A stretch of DNA of 64,000 bases, from the NCBI RefSeq assembly GCF_002993335.1, contig NZ_PVNS01000011.1, positions 1 through 64,000 on the forward strand, in the 5' to 3' direction. Positions 51,585-60,285 of this stretch are shown one piece after another. The stretch is from Alkalicoccus urumqiensis. GTDB taxonomy: Bacteria > Bacillota > Bacilli > Bacillales > Salisediminibacteriaceae. The notes below the pieces were generated by a model. The model did not search any database and was not told the origin of the DNA. It saw only the letters and a program-made list of their open reading frames with translations. The translations under genes were made by a program, and so were the position numbers. Position 1 is the first letter of the stretch, and every line of letters begins with the position of its first letter.

Positions 51585-52790
51585 TTACTGAATCGTTTCA
51601 AAAATATCAAACATCGGAACGGCAATCGAGGCGACAATGATGCCGACGGCGACAGCGAGAAAAGCGATCAGCACCGGCTCCATCAGACTCTTCAGCCGTT
51701 CGGTGGACTCATCCACTTCCTGCTCGTAGAACTGCGCGATGCGGTCAAACATTTTATCGAGCGCTCCTGTCTGCTCTCCAACGCGCACCATCTGCGTGAC
51801 GAGGGGCGGAAAAAACCAGTGGGCTTCCATCGGTCCTGCGACGGATTCGCCACGCTCCAGCGAATGTCTTGCATCCCGGATGACGCGGGCGAGCACTTCG
51901 TTGCCGGCTACGCGTTCCACAATGGACGCCGCGTGAAGCACCGGAACGCTGCTGGCAAACAGCGAGCTCCACGTTCTTCCCATCCTGGCAAGCGCCGCTT
52001 TTCGGAGTACGCCGCCGATAAAAGGCACTTTTAGCAGCGCGTAATCACGGTAATAGCGGACTTGTGGATTTCTGCCGGACATCGAGATAAGCACGGCCAG
52101 TGCAGCCGCAGCAAGCAGCAGAAGCCACCACCAGCTGGAGGCGATACCTCCGGCTGTGAGGACAAACTGCGTAATTGCCGGCAGTTCGGCGCCGAATCCG
52201 GAAAACATATCCGCGAATGCCGGAACGACGACCGCCAGTAGAAAGAAGACAACGGCAAATGCCGCGGTAGTTAAGATAATCGGATAGGCGAGCGCGGAAA
52301 TGATTTTTTGCCGCAGCACGTACTGCTTCTCGTAGTAGGTGGCAAGCCGCTCCATCACCGTATCCAGGTTTCCGCCGGCTTCTCCTGCACGGATCATGTT
52401 TGTCATGAGTGCCGGGAAAAGGTGTCGCTGTTTCTCTGCCGCCTCGGAAAACGCACCGCCGTTTCGTATATCTGCTTCGAGTGCCGCCAGGGCTTCTTTC
52501 CAGAGACGCTTTTTCTGCTGATTTTTTAACAGGCGCACGCTGTCCACGAGCGTAATGCCTGCGTCAAGAAGGGTTGCCATCTGCCGCAGGAAAAGAACGA
52601 GCTCTTTCGGACGGGCCCGTTTGAACAGGGTGATGTCCTGGTACAGCCACCCTTCCAGCTGAATCACTTCTTTCACGTGAACATGCTTTTTTTCCAGTTT
52701 TTCTTTTGCTGCTTCTTTCGTCCCCGCCTTCATTTTTCCCTGAACCGGGGTGCCGGTGCGGTCGCGGCCATAGTATTGATAAAACGGCAC
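51585..52790 (-). CDS. pilC: Type IV pilus inner-membrane platform protein PilC
   Basis: 401 residues with the duplicated GspF domain (about 67-190 and 270-390) and three membrane helices; LRQMATLLDAGITLVDSV and MIRAGEAGGNLDTVMERLA are signatures. It couples the PilB and PilT motors to the pilus. GTG start with a perfect AAAGGAGGT seven bases upstream. Confidence 0.95.
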   Translation of the reverse strand: MPFYQYYGRDRTGTPVQGKMKAGTKEAAKEKLEKKHVHVKEVIQLEGWLYQDITLFKRARPKELVLFLRQMATLLDAGITLVDSVRLLKNQQKKRLWKEALAALEADIRNGGAFSEAAEKQRHLFPALMTNMIRAGEAGGNLDTVMERLATYYEKQYVLRQKIISALAYPIILTTAAFAVVFFLLAVVVPAFADMFSGFGAELPAITQFVLTAGGIASSWWWLLLLAAAALAVLISMSGRNPQVRYYRDYALLKVPFIGGVLRKAALARMGRTWSSLFASSVPVLHAASIVERVAGNEVLARVIRDARHSLERGESVAGPMEAHWFFPPLVTQMVRVGEQTGALDKMFDRIAQFYEQEVDESTERLKSLMEPVLIAFLAVAVGIIVASIAVPMFDIFETIQ

Positions 52791-52804
52791 GGCGGTGACC
52801 TCCT

Positions 52805-53839
52805 TTAGTCAATCAGATAATAGGCAGCACTTTCGCGCGTAATCGTCTTCTCCTCCACGAGGCGCTTGACGGACATTTCCATCGTATGCATGCCCTGGGC
52901 CCGGCCTGTCTGCATGACAGACGGAATCTGATGAATTTTTTCATTGCGGATCAGGTTTTTCACCGCACTGTTGTTTATAAGTACTTCCGTTGCGGCAGCG
53001 CGCCCGCTGTTATCGGCTTTTCGGAACAGACGCTGCGAAATGACGGCGCTCAGAACGGCCGCCACCTGAATCCGGATCTGATCCTGCTGGGCAGGCGGAA
53101 ACACGTCGATAATACGGTCGATCGTCGACGGCGCATCGGTTGTATGCAGTGTTCCGAGAACAAGGTGCCCGGTTTCCGCTGCGGTAATCGCTGTACTGAT
53201 CGTCTCCAGATCCCGCATTTCTCCGACGAGAATTACATCCGGATCCTGACGGAGTGCGGAGCGGAGACCGTTGGAAAACGACTGTGTGTCAAAGCCGATC
53301 TCCCGCTGGTCGATGACGGATTTCTCATGTTTATGAAGGTACTCGATCGGGTCCTCCAATGTGATAATGTGCCGGTTCACCGTCTCATTCATCCAGCGGA
53401 TCATCGCTGCAAGCGTTGTCGATTTACCGGATCCGGTCGGCCCGGTAACGAGAACGAGTCCCTGCGGCTGTCCGGCAATCTGGCGAAGGCTTTCCGGCAT
53501 GCCGAGATCCTGGAGCTTCGGGATCGATGTCGGTACAACCCGGACGGCAAGGCTGATGCAGGAGCGCTGAAAATACGCATTGACCCGGAAGCGGGATACG
53601 CCGCGGATCCCGTAGGAAAAATCCAGTTCTCCCTTTTTCTCAAATGATGCCCAGAGCGCTTCTGGAATCATCTTTTTTGCTACGGCTTCGGTGTCTGCCG
53701 GCAGCAGCTTCTCCTCATCGGCGCGGCGGAGCTCGCCGTTTACTCTGAATACCGGCGGCATGCCGACGGTCATATGTATATCCGAGGCGCCTTTTTCAAA
53801 CGCCACGGTTAACAGTTCATCCACGCGGTCCATCTGCAT
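52805..53839 (-). CDS. pilT: Pilus retraction ATPase PilT
   Basis: 344 residues. ASDIHMTVGMPPVFRVNGEL at the N-terminus, Walker A GPTGSGKSTTL, Asp box ITLEDPIEYLH, AIRQDP-equivalent SALRQDPDVILVGEMRD and the His box HLVLGTLHTTDA. Its presence implies twitching motility or DNA uptake. The ATG at 53839 (five bases after GAGGAAGG) overlaps the end of pilB by 23 bases. Confidence 0.94.
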   Translation of the reverse strand: MQMDRVDELLTVAFEKGASDIHMTVGMPPVFRVNGELRRADEEKLLPADTEAVAKKMIPEALWASFEKKGELDFSYGIRGVSRFRVNAYFQRSCISLAVRVVPTSIPKLQDLGMPESLRQIAGQPQGLVLVTGPTGSGKSTTLAAMIRWMNETVNRHIITLEDPIEYLHKHEKSVIDQREIGFDTQSFSNGLRSALRQDPDVILVGEMRDLETISTAITAAETGHLVLGTLHTTDAPSTIDRIIDVFPPAQQDQIRIQVAAVLSAVISQRLFRKADNSGRAAATEVLINNSAVKNLIRNEKIHQIPSVMQTGRAQGMHTMEMSVKRLVEEKTITRESAAYYLID

Positions 53840-55529
53840 CACTGCCTTCCTCTGCTGCATCGTTTTCTTCTGCGGCTACCCGCAGCACTTCTTCCATCGT
53901 CGTTTTCCCTTGAACAGCTTTAAGGAACCCGTCGTCAAGAAGGTAGAGCATATCGTTTTCAAGAAGGTGCTTGTGGATATCGGAGACCGGGGACTGATTC
54001 AGGACGAGGCGCCTGAGCTCGTCATCGATCGTCAAAACTTCGTGCACGGCCATCCTGCCTTTGTATCCACTGTCTGCGCAGCGTGAACAGCCGGTGCCGT
54101 AATACAGTTCATCGGCGTGCATCCCGCGTTTTGCGAGTGAACGGCGTTCTGTTTCGGACGGCGTATAGGATGCTCTGCAGTCCGGGCAGATCCGCCGGAC
54201 GAGCCGCTGGCTGACGATGCCGCTTAACGAGGACATCACGAGGTACGGTTCCACGCCCATATCAATCAGGCGGGGGATCGTTGCAACGGCGCTGTTCGTA
54301 TGTATCGTACTGAACACGAGGTGGCCTGTCAGGGAAGCCCGTACCGCGATTTCAGCTGTTTCGCTGTCACGGATTTCTCCGACCATCACGACATCCGGAT
54401 CCTGACGCAGGATGGCCCGGAGGCCGCTGGAAAATGTCAGTCCGATATCCGGCTTTACCTGCATCTGGTTGATGCCCTCCATCTGATATTCCACCGGATC
54501 CTCCACGGTGATGATATTTTCTTCTGCCGTATTCCGGTGATGAAGCGCGGCATAAAGCGTCGTCGTCTTGCCGGATCCGGTCGGCCCGGTGATGAGCACC
54601 ATACCGGAAGGCCGGCGCACGAATGAACGGAATGCTTTTTCGCTCCGCTTATTAAAATCGAGTTCGTCGATTTCTTTTACTGCCTCTGTCATATCGAGGA
54701 CGCGGATGACGATTTTTTCGCCGTACACGGTCGGCATCGTCGAGATTCGCAGATCCACCGGCGTATTCTCAAGCGTCACTTTGACCCTTCCATCCTGAGG
54801 CAGACGGGTTTCCGTTATATTTAAATCCGCCATGATTTTAACCCTGGCGGTGACAGCATTCTGATGCTCTTTGGAAATCGAACGCTCTGTCTGCATGCGG
54901 CCGTCGATACGGTAGCGGACACTGAATCGTGTTTCCTGTGGATCGAGATGAATGTCACTTGCCTTTTTCTCCAGTGCGGCAACGATCGTCTGATTCACCA
55001 TGCGGATGATGGGGGCTTCGGTTTCGTCGTCGGCCAGCTGGTTGGCAGAGGGGTTCTGCGGTTCATCCTGTTCCACAGAAAAAGAGGTAAAGTCCGAGGT
55101 GCTCTCGTTGTAATAGGTTTCCACTGCTTTCTCAATTTCCACACGGCTTGCGAGTACCGGTTCGATTTCAAATCCAGTCGCCATGCGGAGGTCGTCCAGC
55201 GCCATGTAGTCCATTGGATCACTCATCGCGACACGGAGACGCCGTTCATTTTTATCGAGTGGAAACAATCCGTTCCGCTCGGCAAATTCCTGGGAAACGA
55301 GTCTGGTCAGCTGGGTGTCCACAGGAACGTAGGCAAGCCGGACGCGGGGAATGCCGAGCTGGAATTCAAGTACTTCCAGCAGCTGTTCCTCCGAAATCAA
55401 TCCGGCTTCTCTCAAAGCATCCCCCAGCTTTTTCGACCCTTTCGTCTTCACCGTTTCTTCTATTTCTTCCTTGGATAAAATCCCGGCTTCCACCAGGATA
55501 TCTCCGAGCCTTCTGCGGTCCTGTGCCAA
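53817..55529 (-). CDS. pilB: Pilus extension ATPase PilB with MshEN c-di-GMP-binding domain
   Basis: 570-residue assembly ATPase. The N-terminal MshEN domain shows two copies of the c-di-GMP motif RLGxxLxxxGxL...: residues 7-30 (RLGDILVEAGIL) and 34-57 (KLGDALREAGLISEEQLLEVLEFQ). Then follow Walker A GPTGSGKTTT (315-324), VEDPVEY, ILRQDPDVVMVGEIRDSETA and the zinc cysteines 448, 451, 481 and 484. TTG start after AAAGGAGGCC. Extension is therefore probably stimulated by c-di-GMP, as in MshE. Confidence 0.93.
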   Translation of the reverse strand: MAQDRRRLGDILVEAGILSKEEIEETVKTKGSKKLGDALREAGLISEEQLLEVLEFQLGIPRVRLAYVPVDTQLTRLVSQEFAERNGLFPLDKNERRLRVAMSDPMDYMALDDLRMATGFEIEPVLASRVEIEKAVETYYNESTSDFTSFSVEQDEPQNPSANQLADDETEAPIIRMVNQTIVAALEKKASDIHLDPQETRFSVRYRIDGRMQTERSISKEHQNAVTARVKIMADLNITETRLPQDGRVKVTLENTPVDLRISTMPTVYGEKIVIRVLDMTEAVKEIDELDFNKRSEKAFRSFVRRPSGMVLITGPTGSGKTTTLYAALHHRNTAEENIITVEDPVEYQMEGINQMQVKPDIGLTFSSGLRAILRQDPDVVMVGEIRDSETAEIAVRASLTGHLVFSTIHTNSAVATIPRLIDMGVEPYLVMSSLSGIVSQRLVRRICPDCRASYTPSETERRSLAKRGMHADELYYGTGCSRCADSGYKGRMAVHEVLTIDDELRRLVLNQSPVSDIHKHLLENDMLYLLDDGFLKAVQGKTTMEEVLRVAAEENDAAEEGSDADGPRG

Positions 55530-55545
55530 AATGGATGGCCTCCTT

Positions 55546-57426
55546 TTATTCCTCGCCTTTTACAGGGCGGTCTCCGTCATTCGATCCTCCGTTACCTCCG
55601 GAAGAGCTGCCGCCCCCCGTGGAGCCGCTGCCGGATGAATTTCCACCTCCGGAGCCCGAGGAACCGTTTCCGTTGGAGCCACTGCCGCCGCTCCCGGAAG
55701 ACGAGCCGTTTCCATTACCGGAACTGCTGCCGGAACCGGATGAGCCGTTACCGGAACTGCCGGAGGAACCATTCCCGCCGGAGCCCGACCCGCTGCCGGA
55801 CGAACCATTTCCGGAGCTTCCACCTGAAATGCTGCCGTTCCCGGAACCGCCCGAGGAACCGTTCGATCCGGAACCGCTCTCCGAATCATCTCCGTTGTTT
55901 TCTTCGTCATTTCCATTGCCGGAGCCAAAGTCAAAATCAAAGTCCGAATCGTTATCTGAGCCGTTATCGGAATCATTATCGGAATCGGAACCATTCCCGA
56001 AATCAAGGTCATCGTCCGGATCGGAGCCGAAATCAAAATCGGAGTCTCCGTCCGGTCCGTTCTCGAAATCCTCAAAATAATCTTCGGCGTTTTCCTCTAG
56101 CCAGTCCTCAAAATCGCCGGGCGCGCCTTCATCCAGCCAGTCGTTGAACGCATCGCCGCCGTTCTGGTCGAACCAGTCGTCATCTTCCTCCCACGGCACA
56201 CGGTCGTCTTCTTCCAGCGGATCTTCCTCTTCTTCCTCTTCGTCCGGCTCGCGGACATAGATGGACCGCTCTTCCACAGCGTGAATCGGTGCATAGTAGT
56301 CCTCTGCTAAGATTTCTTCACCGATCGGCTCTGCATCCGGCTCACGCTGACTGTATGCAAGCGTTCTCGATGTCCGCGTGCGGAAACCATCCTCGCCGCG
56401 GTCTTCGATCGAGGCACTGCCTTCGTTTCTCGCTTTGGAGTAAACGATACGCGTGTCGGTGCCGACGCTGTCGGTCTCTTCGACCTGTACATCAATGTCA
56501 TATGGAAATTCATAGCCGTACAGCGCGACTGTTAAGTCCGTACCGTTTGTTGTCAGCTGAATTTCATAAGAATAATCATTCGGGTTATAAAACTGAAAAT
56601 CGCGCCTCTCCGGCTCCAGGTGCGCATCGAAACCGAGCGGCACACTGTCGAGCAGCGCATAGCGCTGATGGCGCTCCTCCACGGTAAAATTGGAAAACGA
56701 CGACGCTTCAAAAACCGCTGAACCGACTGCTGCAAGAGCCTCTTCTTCTACATCGGCATCCTCCGGCAGATTCAGGTGGGACAGTACCGACACATCACTT
56801 TTACCTGGTACCGGAATCATATCAGAACCTGCAATAACCGCTTCCAGTTCCGGCGTCACCACTCCCGGACGGACAGCTTCCATCAGAATCTGTTCTTCGG
56901 GTTCAGCCTCGGCTGTCAAATGAGGATGCAGCATCCAGTTGACATCTCCCGGCGGCAGATCCCCCGCCTCCTCCTGAACGGTCAGTTGGAGGGATTCCAC
57001 GTCTACTGCTTCTGTCATATCGTCACGAAATGAGAAGGAGTCCACCGCATCTTCCAGCGCCTGCCCATCCGCTGTCACGATCAGCCCGGAGCTGCGCGGC
57101 GTTTCTTCCTGAAGCAGACGGTCAATCGTCGGCTCTACAAGAAAAAGGACATCCTCCCTGTCAAGTGGAATTTCTTCATCATACCAGGTAAGAGACATAC
57201 GTGTTTCTTCCTGCCAGTCTTCCAGTGCTTCTCTTACTGTCTCCACTGCTTCCGTCCGGTGCATTCCGGAAACGTCAACGCCTGCGACCGTTGTATCCTC
57301 CGCAAACTGATCCTCTTCAAATCCGATTTGATACATCAGCAGTCCGGTGTACGCAAACACGAGAATAAATGTCACGCTTCCGGCCAGGATCAGAAACGCT
57401 GCTGCAAACCATTGTTTCATTGACAT
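55546..57426 (-). CDS. VanW-like surface protein with long Asp/Ser/Gly/Asn low-complexity tail
   Basis: 626 residues. One N-terminal helix (about 8-32), then an extracytoplasmic part whose middle (about 255-400, QFYNPNDYSYEIQLTTNGTDLTVALYGYEF) resembles a VanW domain. The GGVCQVS motif of that family is not seen. A short G5-like strand (ERSIYVREP) follows. From about 425 the chain is Asp/Glu-rich, then almost purely Ser, Gly and Asn to the end (about 500-620). It starts 14 bases after the preceding gene and is followed by pilB. A role in passing or anchoring pili through the thick wall is inferred from context. Confidence 0.7.
   Translation of the reverse strand: MSMKQWFAAAFLILAGSVTFILVFAYTGLLMYQIGFEEDQFAEDTTVAGVDVSGMHRTEAVETVREALEDWQEETRMSLTWYDEEIPLDREDVLFLVEPTIDRLLQEETPRSSGLIVTADGQALEDAVDSFSFRDDMTEAVDVESLQLTVQEEAGDLPPGDVNWMLHPHLTAEAEPEEQILMEAVRPGVVTPELEAVIAGSDMIPVPGKSDVSVLSHLNLPEDADVEEEALAAVGSAVFEASSFSNFTVEERHQRYALLDSVPLGFDAHLEPERRDFQFYNPNDYSYEIQLTTNGTDLTVALYGYEFPYDIDVQVEETDSVGTDTRIVYSKARNEGSASIEDRGEDGFRTRTSRTLAYSQREPDAEPIGEEILAEDYYAPIHAVEERSIYVREPDEEEEEEDPLEEDDRVPWEEDDDWFDQNGGDAFNDWLDEGAPGDFEDWLEENAEDYFEDFENGPDGDSDFDFGSDPDDDLDFGNGSDSDNDSDNGSDNDSDFDFDFGSGNGNDEENNGDDSESGSGSNGSSGGSGNGSISGGSSGNGSSGSGSGSGGNGSSGSSGNGSSGSGSSSGNGNGSSSGSGGSGSNGNGSSGSGGGNSSGSGSTGGGSSSGGNGGSNDGDRPVKGEE
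55565..56050 (-). repeat. Low-complexity coding repeat (Ser-Gly-Asn and Asp-Ser)
   Basis: DNA encoding the C-terminal tail of the VanW-like protein: degenerate short repeats of GGA/TCC/AAC-type codons giving SGNGSSGS and DSDNDSDNGS runs. Expected to vary in length between strains. Confidence 0.8.
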
Positions 57427-57440
57427 ACCCGCAGGCCCTC

Positions 57441-58007
57441 CTACTTCTTCTCTTCTTCTTCCATTTCCTCAAACAGACGCTGTCTGCGTGACAGAGCCGT
57501 ATCTTCCTCCGCCTCTTCTTCCTCACCGCTTCCGCTCGTTTCCTCTGCAAGCGGGCGGCGGTCCGACGTGTCATAATACGCTTCCTCTTCTTCAGAAGCA
57601 GGCATCTCTGCTGCTTCCTGTTCTTTACTTTCCGATTCCCGGCCGCTGTCTGTATCTTCTTCCGGAGCCGGTCCGGCAGTCTCCGTCTGATCTGCTGACG
57701 CTTCCTCTTCCGGCTGTTCTTCCGTTTCCGTCCCGCCTTGCGGGGCGTCCTCTGCTTCCTCAGCCATTTCTTCTCCGCCTGAATCTTTCAGTCTTGCTGC
57801 TGTAAGGTATGAAGCTGCGAGCGCCAGAATAATAAGACCGATAACGGCCGCCCACCACGGATACTGCTGAAAGCCCCAGTAACCAGCGTAAGCAAATGCT
57901 GCAGCCACTGTCACCAGAAGTGCTGTTATTTTTCTGGGAAAGACAGAAGGAATAAGCAGCATGATACCTAAAAGCAGCACGTATGCTGCCGCGATTAATA
58001 TGTACAT
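57441..58007 (-). CDS. Membrane protein with acidic tail, first gene of the pilus operon
   Basis: 188 residues: three hydrophobic segments (about 2-22, 28-45, 50-70), then a cytoplasmic or extracytoplasmic tail of about 115 residues dominated by Glu, Ala, Ser and Asp, ending in SRRQRLFEEMEEEEKK. No family recognised. The ATG at 58007 is 13 bases from GGGAGG; a TTG one codon earlier is closer and possible. Its place at the head of the locus suggests a pilus-related role, unproven. Confidence 0.65.
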   Translation of the reverse strand: MYILIAAAYVLLLGIMLLIPSVFPRKITALLVTVAAAFAYAGYWGFQQYPWWAAVIGLIILALAASYLTAARLKDSGGEEMAEEAEDAPQGGTETEEQPEEEASADQTETAGPAPEEDTDSGRESESKEQEAAEMPASEEEEAYYDTSDRRPLAEETSGSGEEEEAEEDTALSRRQRLFEEMEEEEKK

Positions 58008-58088
58008 CAAAAGAAACCAGCCTCCCGACTGTTAAAAACTTGTATGCTATCCTTTTATTTTATCTCAGGGAGGGTGGGAAGAAAAGGA

Positions 58089-59282
58089 TTATTCCTTCCC
58101 TGCACCGTTATTCCTCATTTCGATTAGCTTCGGGCGCAGAAATGAAGCAAAATCGTGCGAGCCGAGAATAAGCAGCGGGCGCTTCCCAGCGTAGGTTTTC
58201 ACCCACTGAACAGGATCGTCCGTGCAGGGAAGATCCGGGAACATATCTTTCCATTCACTGCATGTCTGCGCCCGTGGAGACGGCCACGAGGCAGCCGTCA
58301 ATTTCCCGCACGACTCCAGCATGGCGATCATACCCGCTGCATCTTTATCTTTCATACAGGCAAAAAGAATCAGGCGGTCCGGATGCTGTGGAAGTGCTGA
58401 AGTGACGGCGTTCACTGCTTCCGGATTGTGGGCGGTATCCAGCGTAACGCCGGGCAGAACCTCCTCGGAGCGTCCTGGTAGAACGGCCTTGGATAGATGC
58501 TTCGGCGCAGCGATACTTCCTGTATGGATGCAGGCGGTATAGGCAAGCGCCGCATTGGAAGCCTGATGTCTGCCGGAAGCCGGCAATGTTACCGATTCTC
58601 CATCGATGGTCAGCCTGTCCGGAGCCTCCCACTCCCAGGAAACCGGCGGCGTCCAGACAGCTCCTGCCGATTCCGCTTCTTCTTTGAGCCAAACGAGGGC
58701 CTCTTGATCTGCGCTGCATATAGCCGGAACCCCTTCTCTGAAGATGCCGGCCTTATGCCGTGCTGCTGTCTCCCTGCTTCCGCCGAGGTAGGTCAGATGG
58801 TCGGAACCGATGGAAGTGATAACGGCAGCTGAAGGATGCTCAATCACGTTCGTCGCATCCAGCTTCCCTCCCATCCCGGCCTCCACAATAAGAACATCCG
58901 GCTGTTTTTCCCGGGCAGCGTAATAAAAAACGGTCGTCGTCAGTTCAAACGGTGTCATCATGCCGAACTGCTTCTCTGTCTCCTCCACAGCGGGAAGGAC
59001 CTCATCCACCCACCGTGCGAACGTCTCTTCATCCGGCGCACGGCCGCACCAGCGGAACTGTTCCTCCCTTCCGCTGAAGGAAGGGGAAATAAACGTCCAC
59101 GTTGTACACGTCTCCTTTAAGAGCGCCTCCATGTAAGCTGCTGTCGACCCTTTCCCATTCGTTCCGGCAATATGGACCGCTTTTCCGGTATTCTGGGGGT
59201 TTCCAAGCAGCTCCAGCACTTTTCTCATCCGGTCCAGATCGTAGCGGATGCCTGCTTTCTGTCGTTTTTCAAACGCTTCCAT
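58089..59282 (-). CDS. folC: Folylpolyglutamate synthase/dihydrofolate synthase
   Basis: 397 residues, slightly short for FolC (usually about 430). ATP-binding GTNGKGSTAAYMEALL near 40, the Mur-ligase type VEAGMGGKLDATNVI, and the C-terminal domain from about 275 (LPGVTLDTAHNPEAV). It adds glutamate to folates. ATG 59282 after AAAGGAGG. It lies upstream of the pilus locus on the same strand, as folC precedes comC in B. subtilis. Confidence 0.93.
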   Translation of the reverse strand: MEAFEKRQKAGIRYDLDRMRKVLELLGNPQNTGKAVHIAGTNGKGSTAAYMEALLKETCTTWTFISPSFSGREEQFRWCGRAPDEETFARWVDEVLPAVEETEKQFGMMTPFELTTTVFYYAAREKQPDVLIVEAGMGGKLDATNVIEHPSAAVITSIGSDHLTYLGGSRETAARHKAGIFREGVPAICSADQEALVWLKEEAESAGAVWTPPVSWEWEAPDRLTIDGESVTLPASGRHQASNAALAYTACIHTGSIAAPKHLSKAVLPGRSEEVLPGVTLDTAHNPEAVNAVTSALPQHPDRLILFACMKDKDAAGMIAMLESCGKLTAASWPSPRAQTCSEWKDMFPDLPCTDDPVQWVKTYAGKRPLLILGSHDFASFLRPKLIEMRNNGAGKE

Positions 59283-59394
59283 CGAAGGTCCTCCTTTCCC
59301 ATGAATCAATCGCTCGCCTTGCTCTCCTGCTGCTGCTCGATTACGATAGGAGAAACGATGATATCTGTACATAGTGTATCGGGAGGATATAAAA

Positions 59395-60285
59395 ATGACA
59401 ATCCGCAATGCATGGCTCATCTACAACAGCAGCCTGCAGTCAGAAAAATTTCTAGATGCTGCCTTTCGACTGAAGGCTGCTGCCGCAAAGCGGCAGATTG
59501 AACTGACCCTTTTGGCAAACGATGAATTGCTGTCGTCGACAGACGGCGTGCTGATCCCGGAAAACCTGCCGGAAGAACCGTCGTTTATTCTGGCCGCAGA
59601 TAAAGATATCCTCCTTCTCCGTCAGCTGGAGGAGGCCGGACACACGGTGATCAATTCCTCCAGGGCGGTGCAGTGCTGCGATGATAAACGATGGATGCAT
59701 GCGGCACTCGCGCGTGCAGGGATCCGGCAGCCGAAAACGATTTTTGCGCCGATGGTGTATAAAGGGATCGGCAGAAGCAGCGTGGATTATGTAAAAAAAG
59801 CCGGGCGGGTCCTCGGCTTTCCCCTGGTGGTAAAAGAAGCATTCGGCTCGTTCGGCCGTCAGGTGTACTGGATCCGTTCGGAGGAGGAGCTTCTTTCAAA
59901 AACCGAAGAGCTGGATGACGCCCCGCACCTGTATCAGGAGGCGATTATGGAAAGTTACGGCGTGGATATCCGGCTGAATGTTGTCGGTGGACGTGCAGTG
60001 GCCGGCATGAAGCGCACATCGACCGGTGACTTCCGGGCGAACATGACGCTCGGCGGAAGCGCTGTACCGTATGATTGGTCAACAGAGGAGGAAGATCTCG
60101 CAGTAACAGCGGCCCGTGCATGCGGCGCAGAATTTGCCGGTGTCGATCTGTTCGTGACGGCCGCTGGTCCAATTCTGTGCGAAGTCAATTCCAATCCGCA
60201 CCTGCGGACGATGGAAGAAACGACAGGCGTCTCTGTAGAGGATAAGATGATGACTTATCTGTCGGAAGAAAGGAGCTTTTCATGA
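59395..60285 (+). CDS. RimK-like ATP-grasp ligase, first of a pair
   Basis: 296 residues starting at ATG 59395 (GGGAGG upstream). ATP-grasp fold of the RimK/LysX group: FPLVVKEAFGSFGRQVYWI, YGVDIRLNVVGGRAVAGMKR, FRANMTLGGSAVPY and the metal-binding LCEVNSNPHLRTME are intact. Such enzymes join an amino group to a carboxylate via acylphosphate, often adding glutamate to proteins or small molecules. The stop codon overlaps the start of the second ligase gene. Substrate unknown. Confidence 0.85.
   Translation: MTIRNAWLIYNSSLQSEKFLDAAFRLKAAAAKRQIELTLLANDELLSSTDGVLIPENLPEEPSFILAADKDILLLRQLEEAGHTVINSSRAVQCCDDKRWMHAALARAGIRQPKTIFAPMVYKGIGRSSVDYVKKAGRVLGFPLVVKEAFGSFGRQVYWIRSEEELLSKTEELDDAPHLYQEAIMESYGVDIRLNVVGGRAVAGMKRTSTGDFRANMTLGGSAVPYDWSTEEEDLAVTAARACGAEFAGVDLFVTAAGPILCEVNSNPHLRTMEETTGVSVEDKMMTYLSEERSFS

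Noticed and set aside
55148-56080. Plus-strand open frame with Pro/Glu/Leu repeats opposite the VanW-like gene
   Set aside because: A mirror of the Ser/Gly/Asp low-complexity coding repeat; no start signal, and the minus-strand reading has a helix, domain and operon context.
59282-59420. Longer N-terminus for FolC starting upstream of 59282
   Set aside because: The extension would overlap the divergent ATP-grasp gene, has no ribosome binding site and is not FolC-like; AAAGGAGG directly precedes the ATG at 59282.
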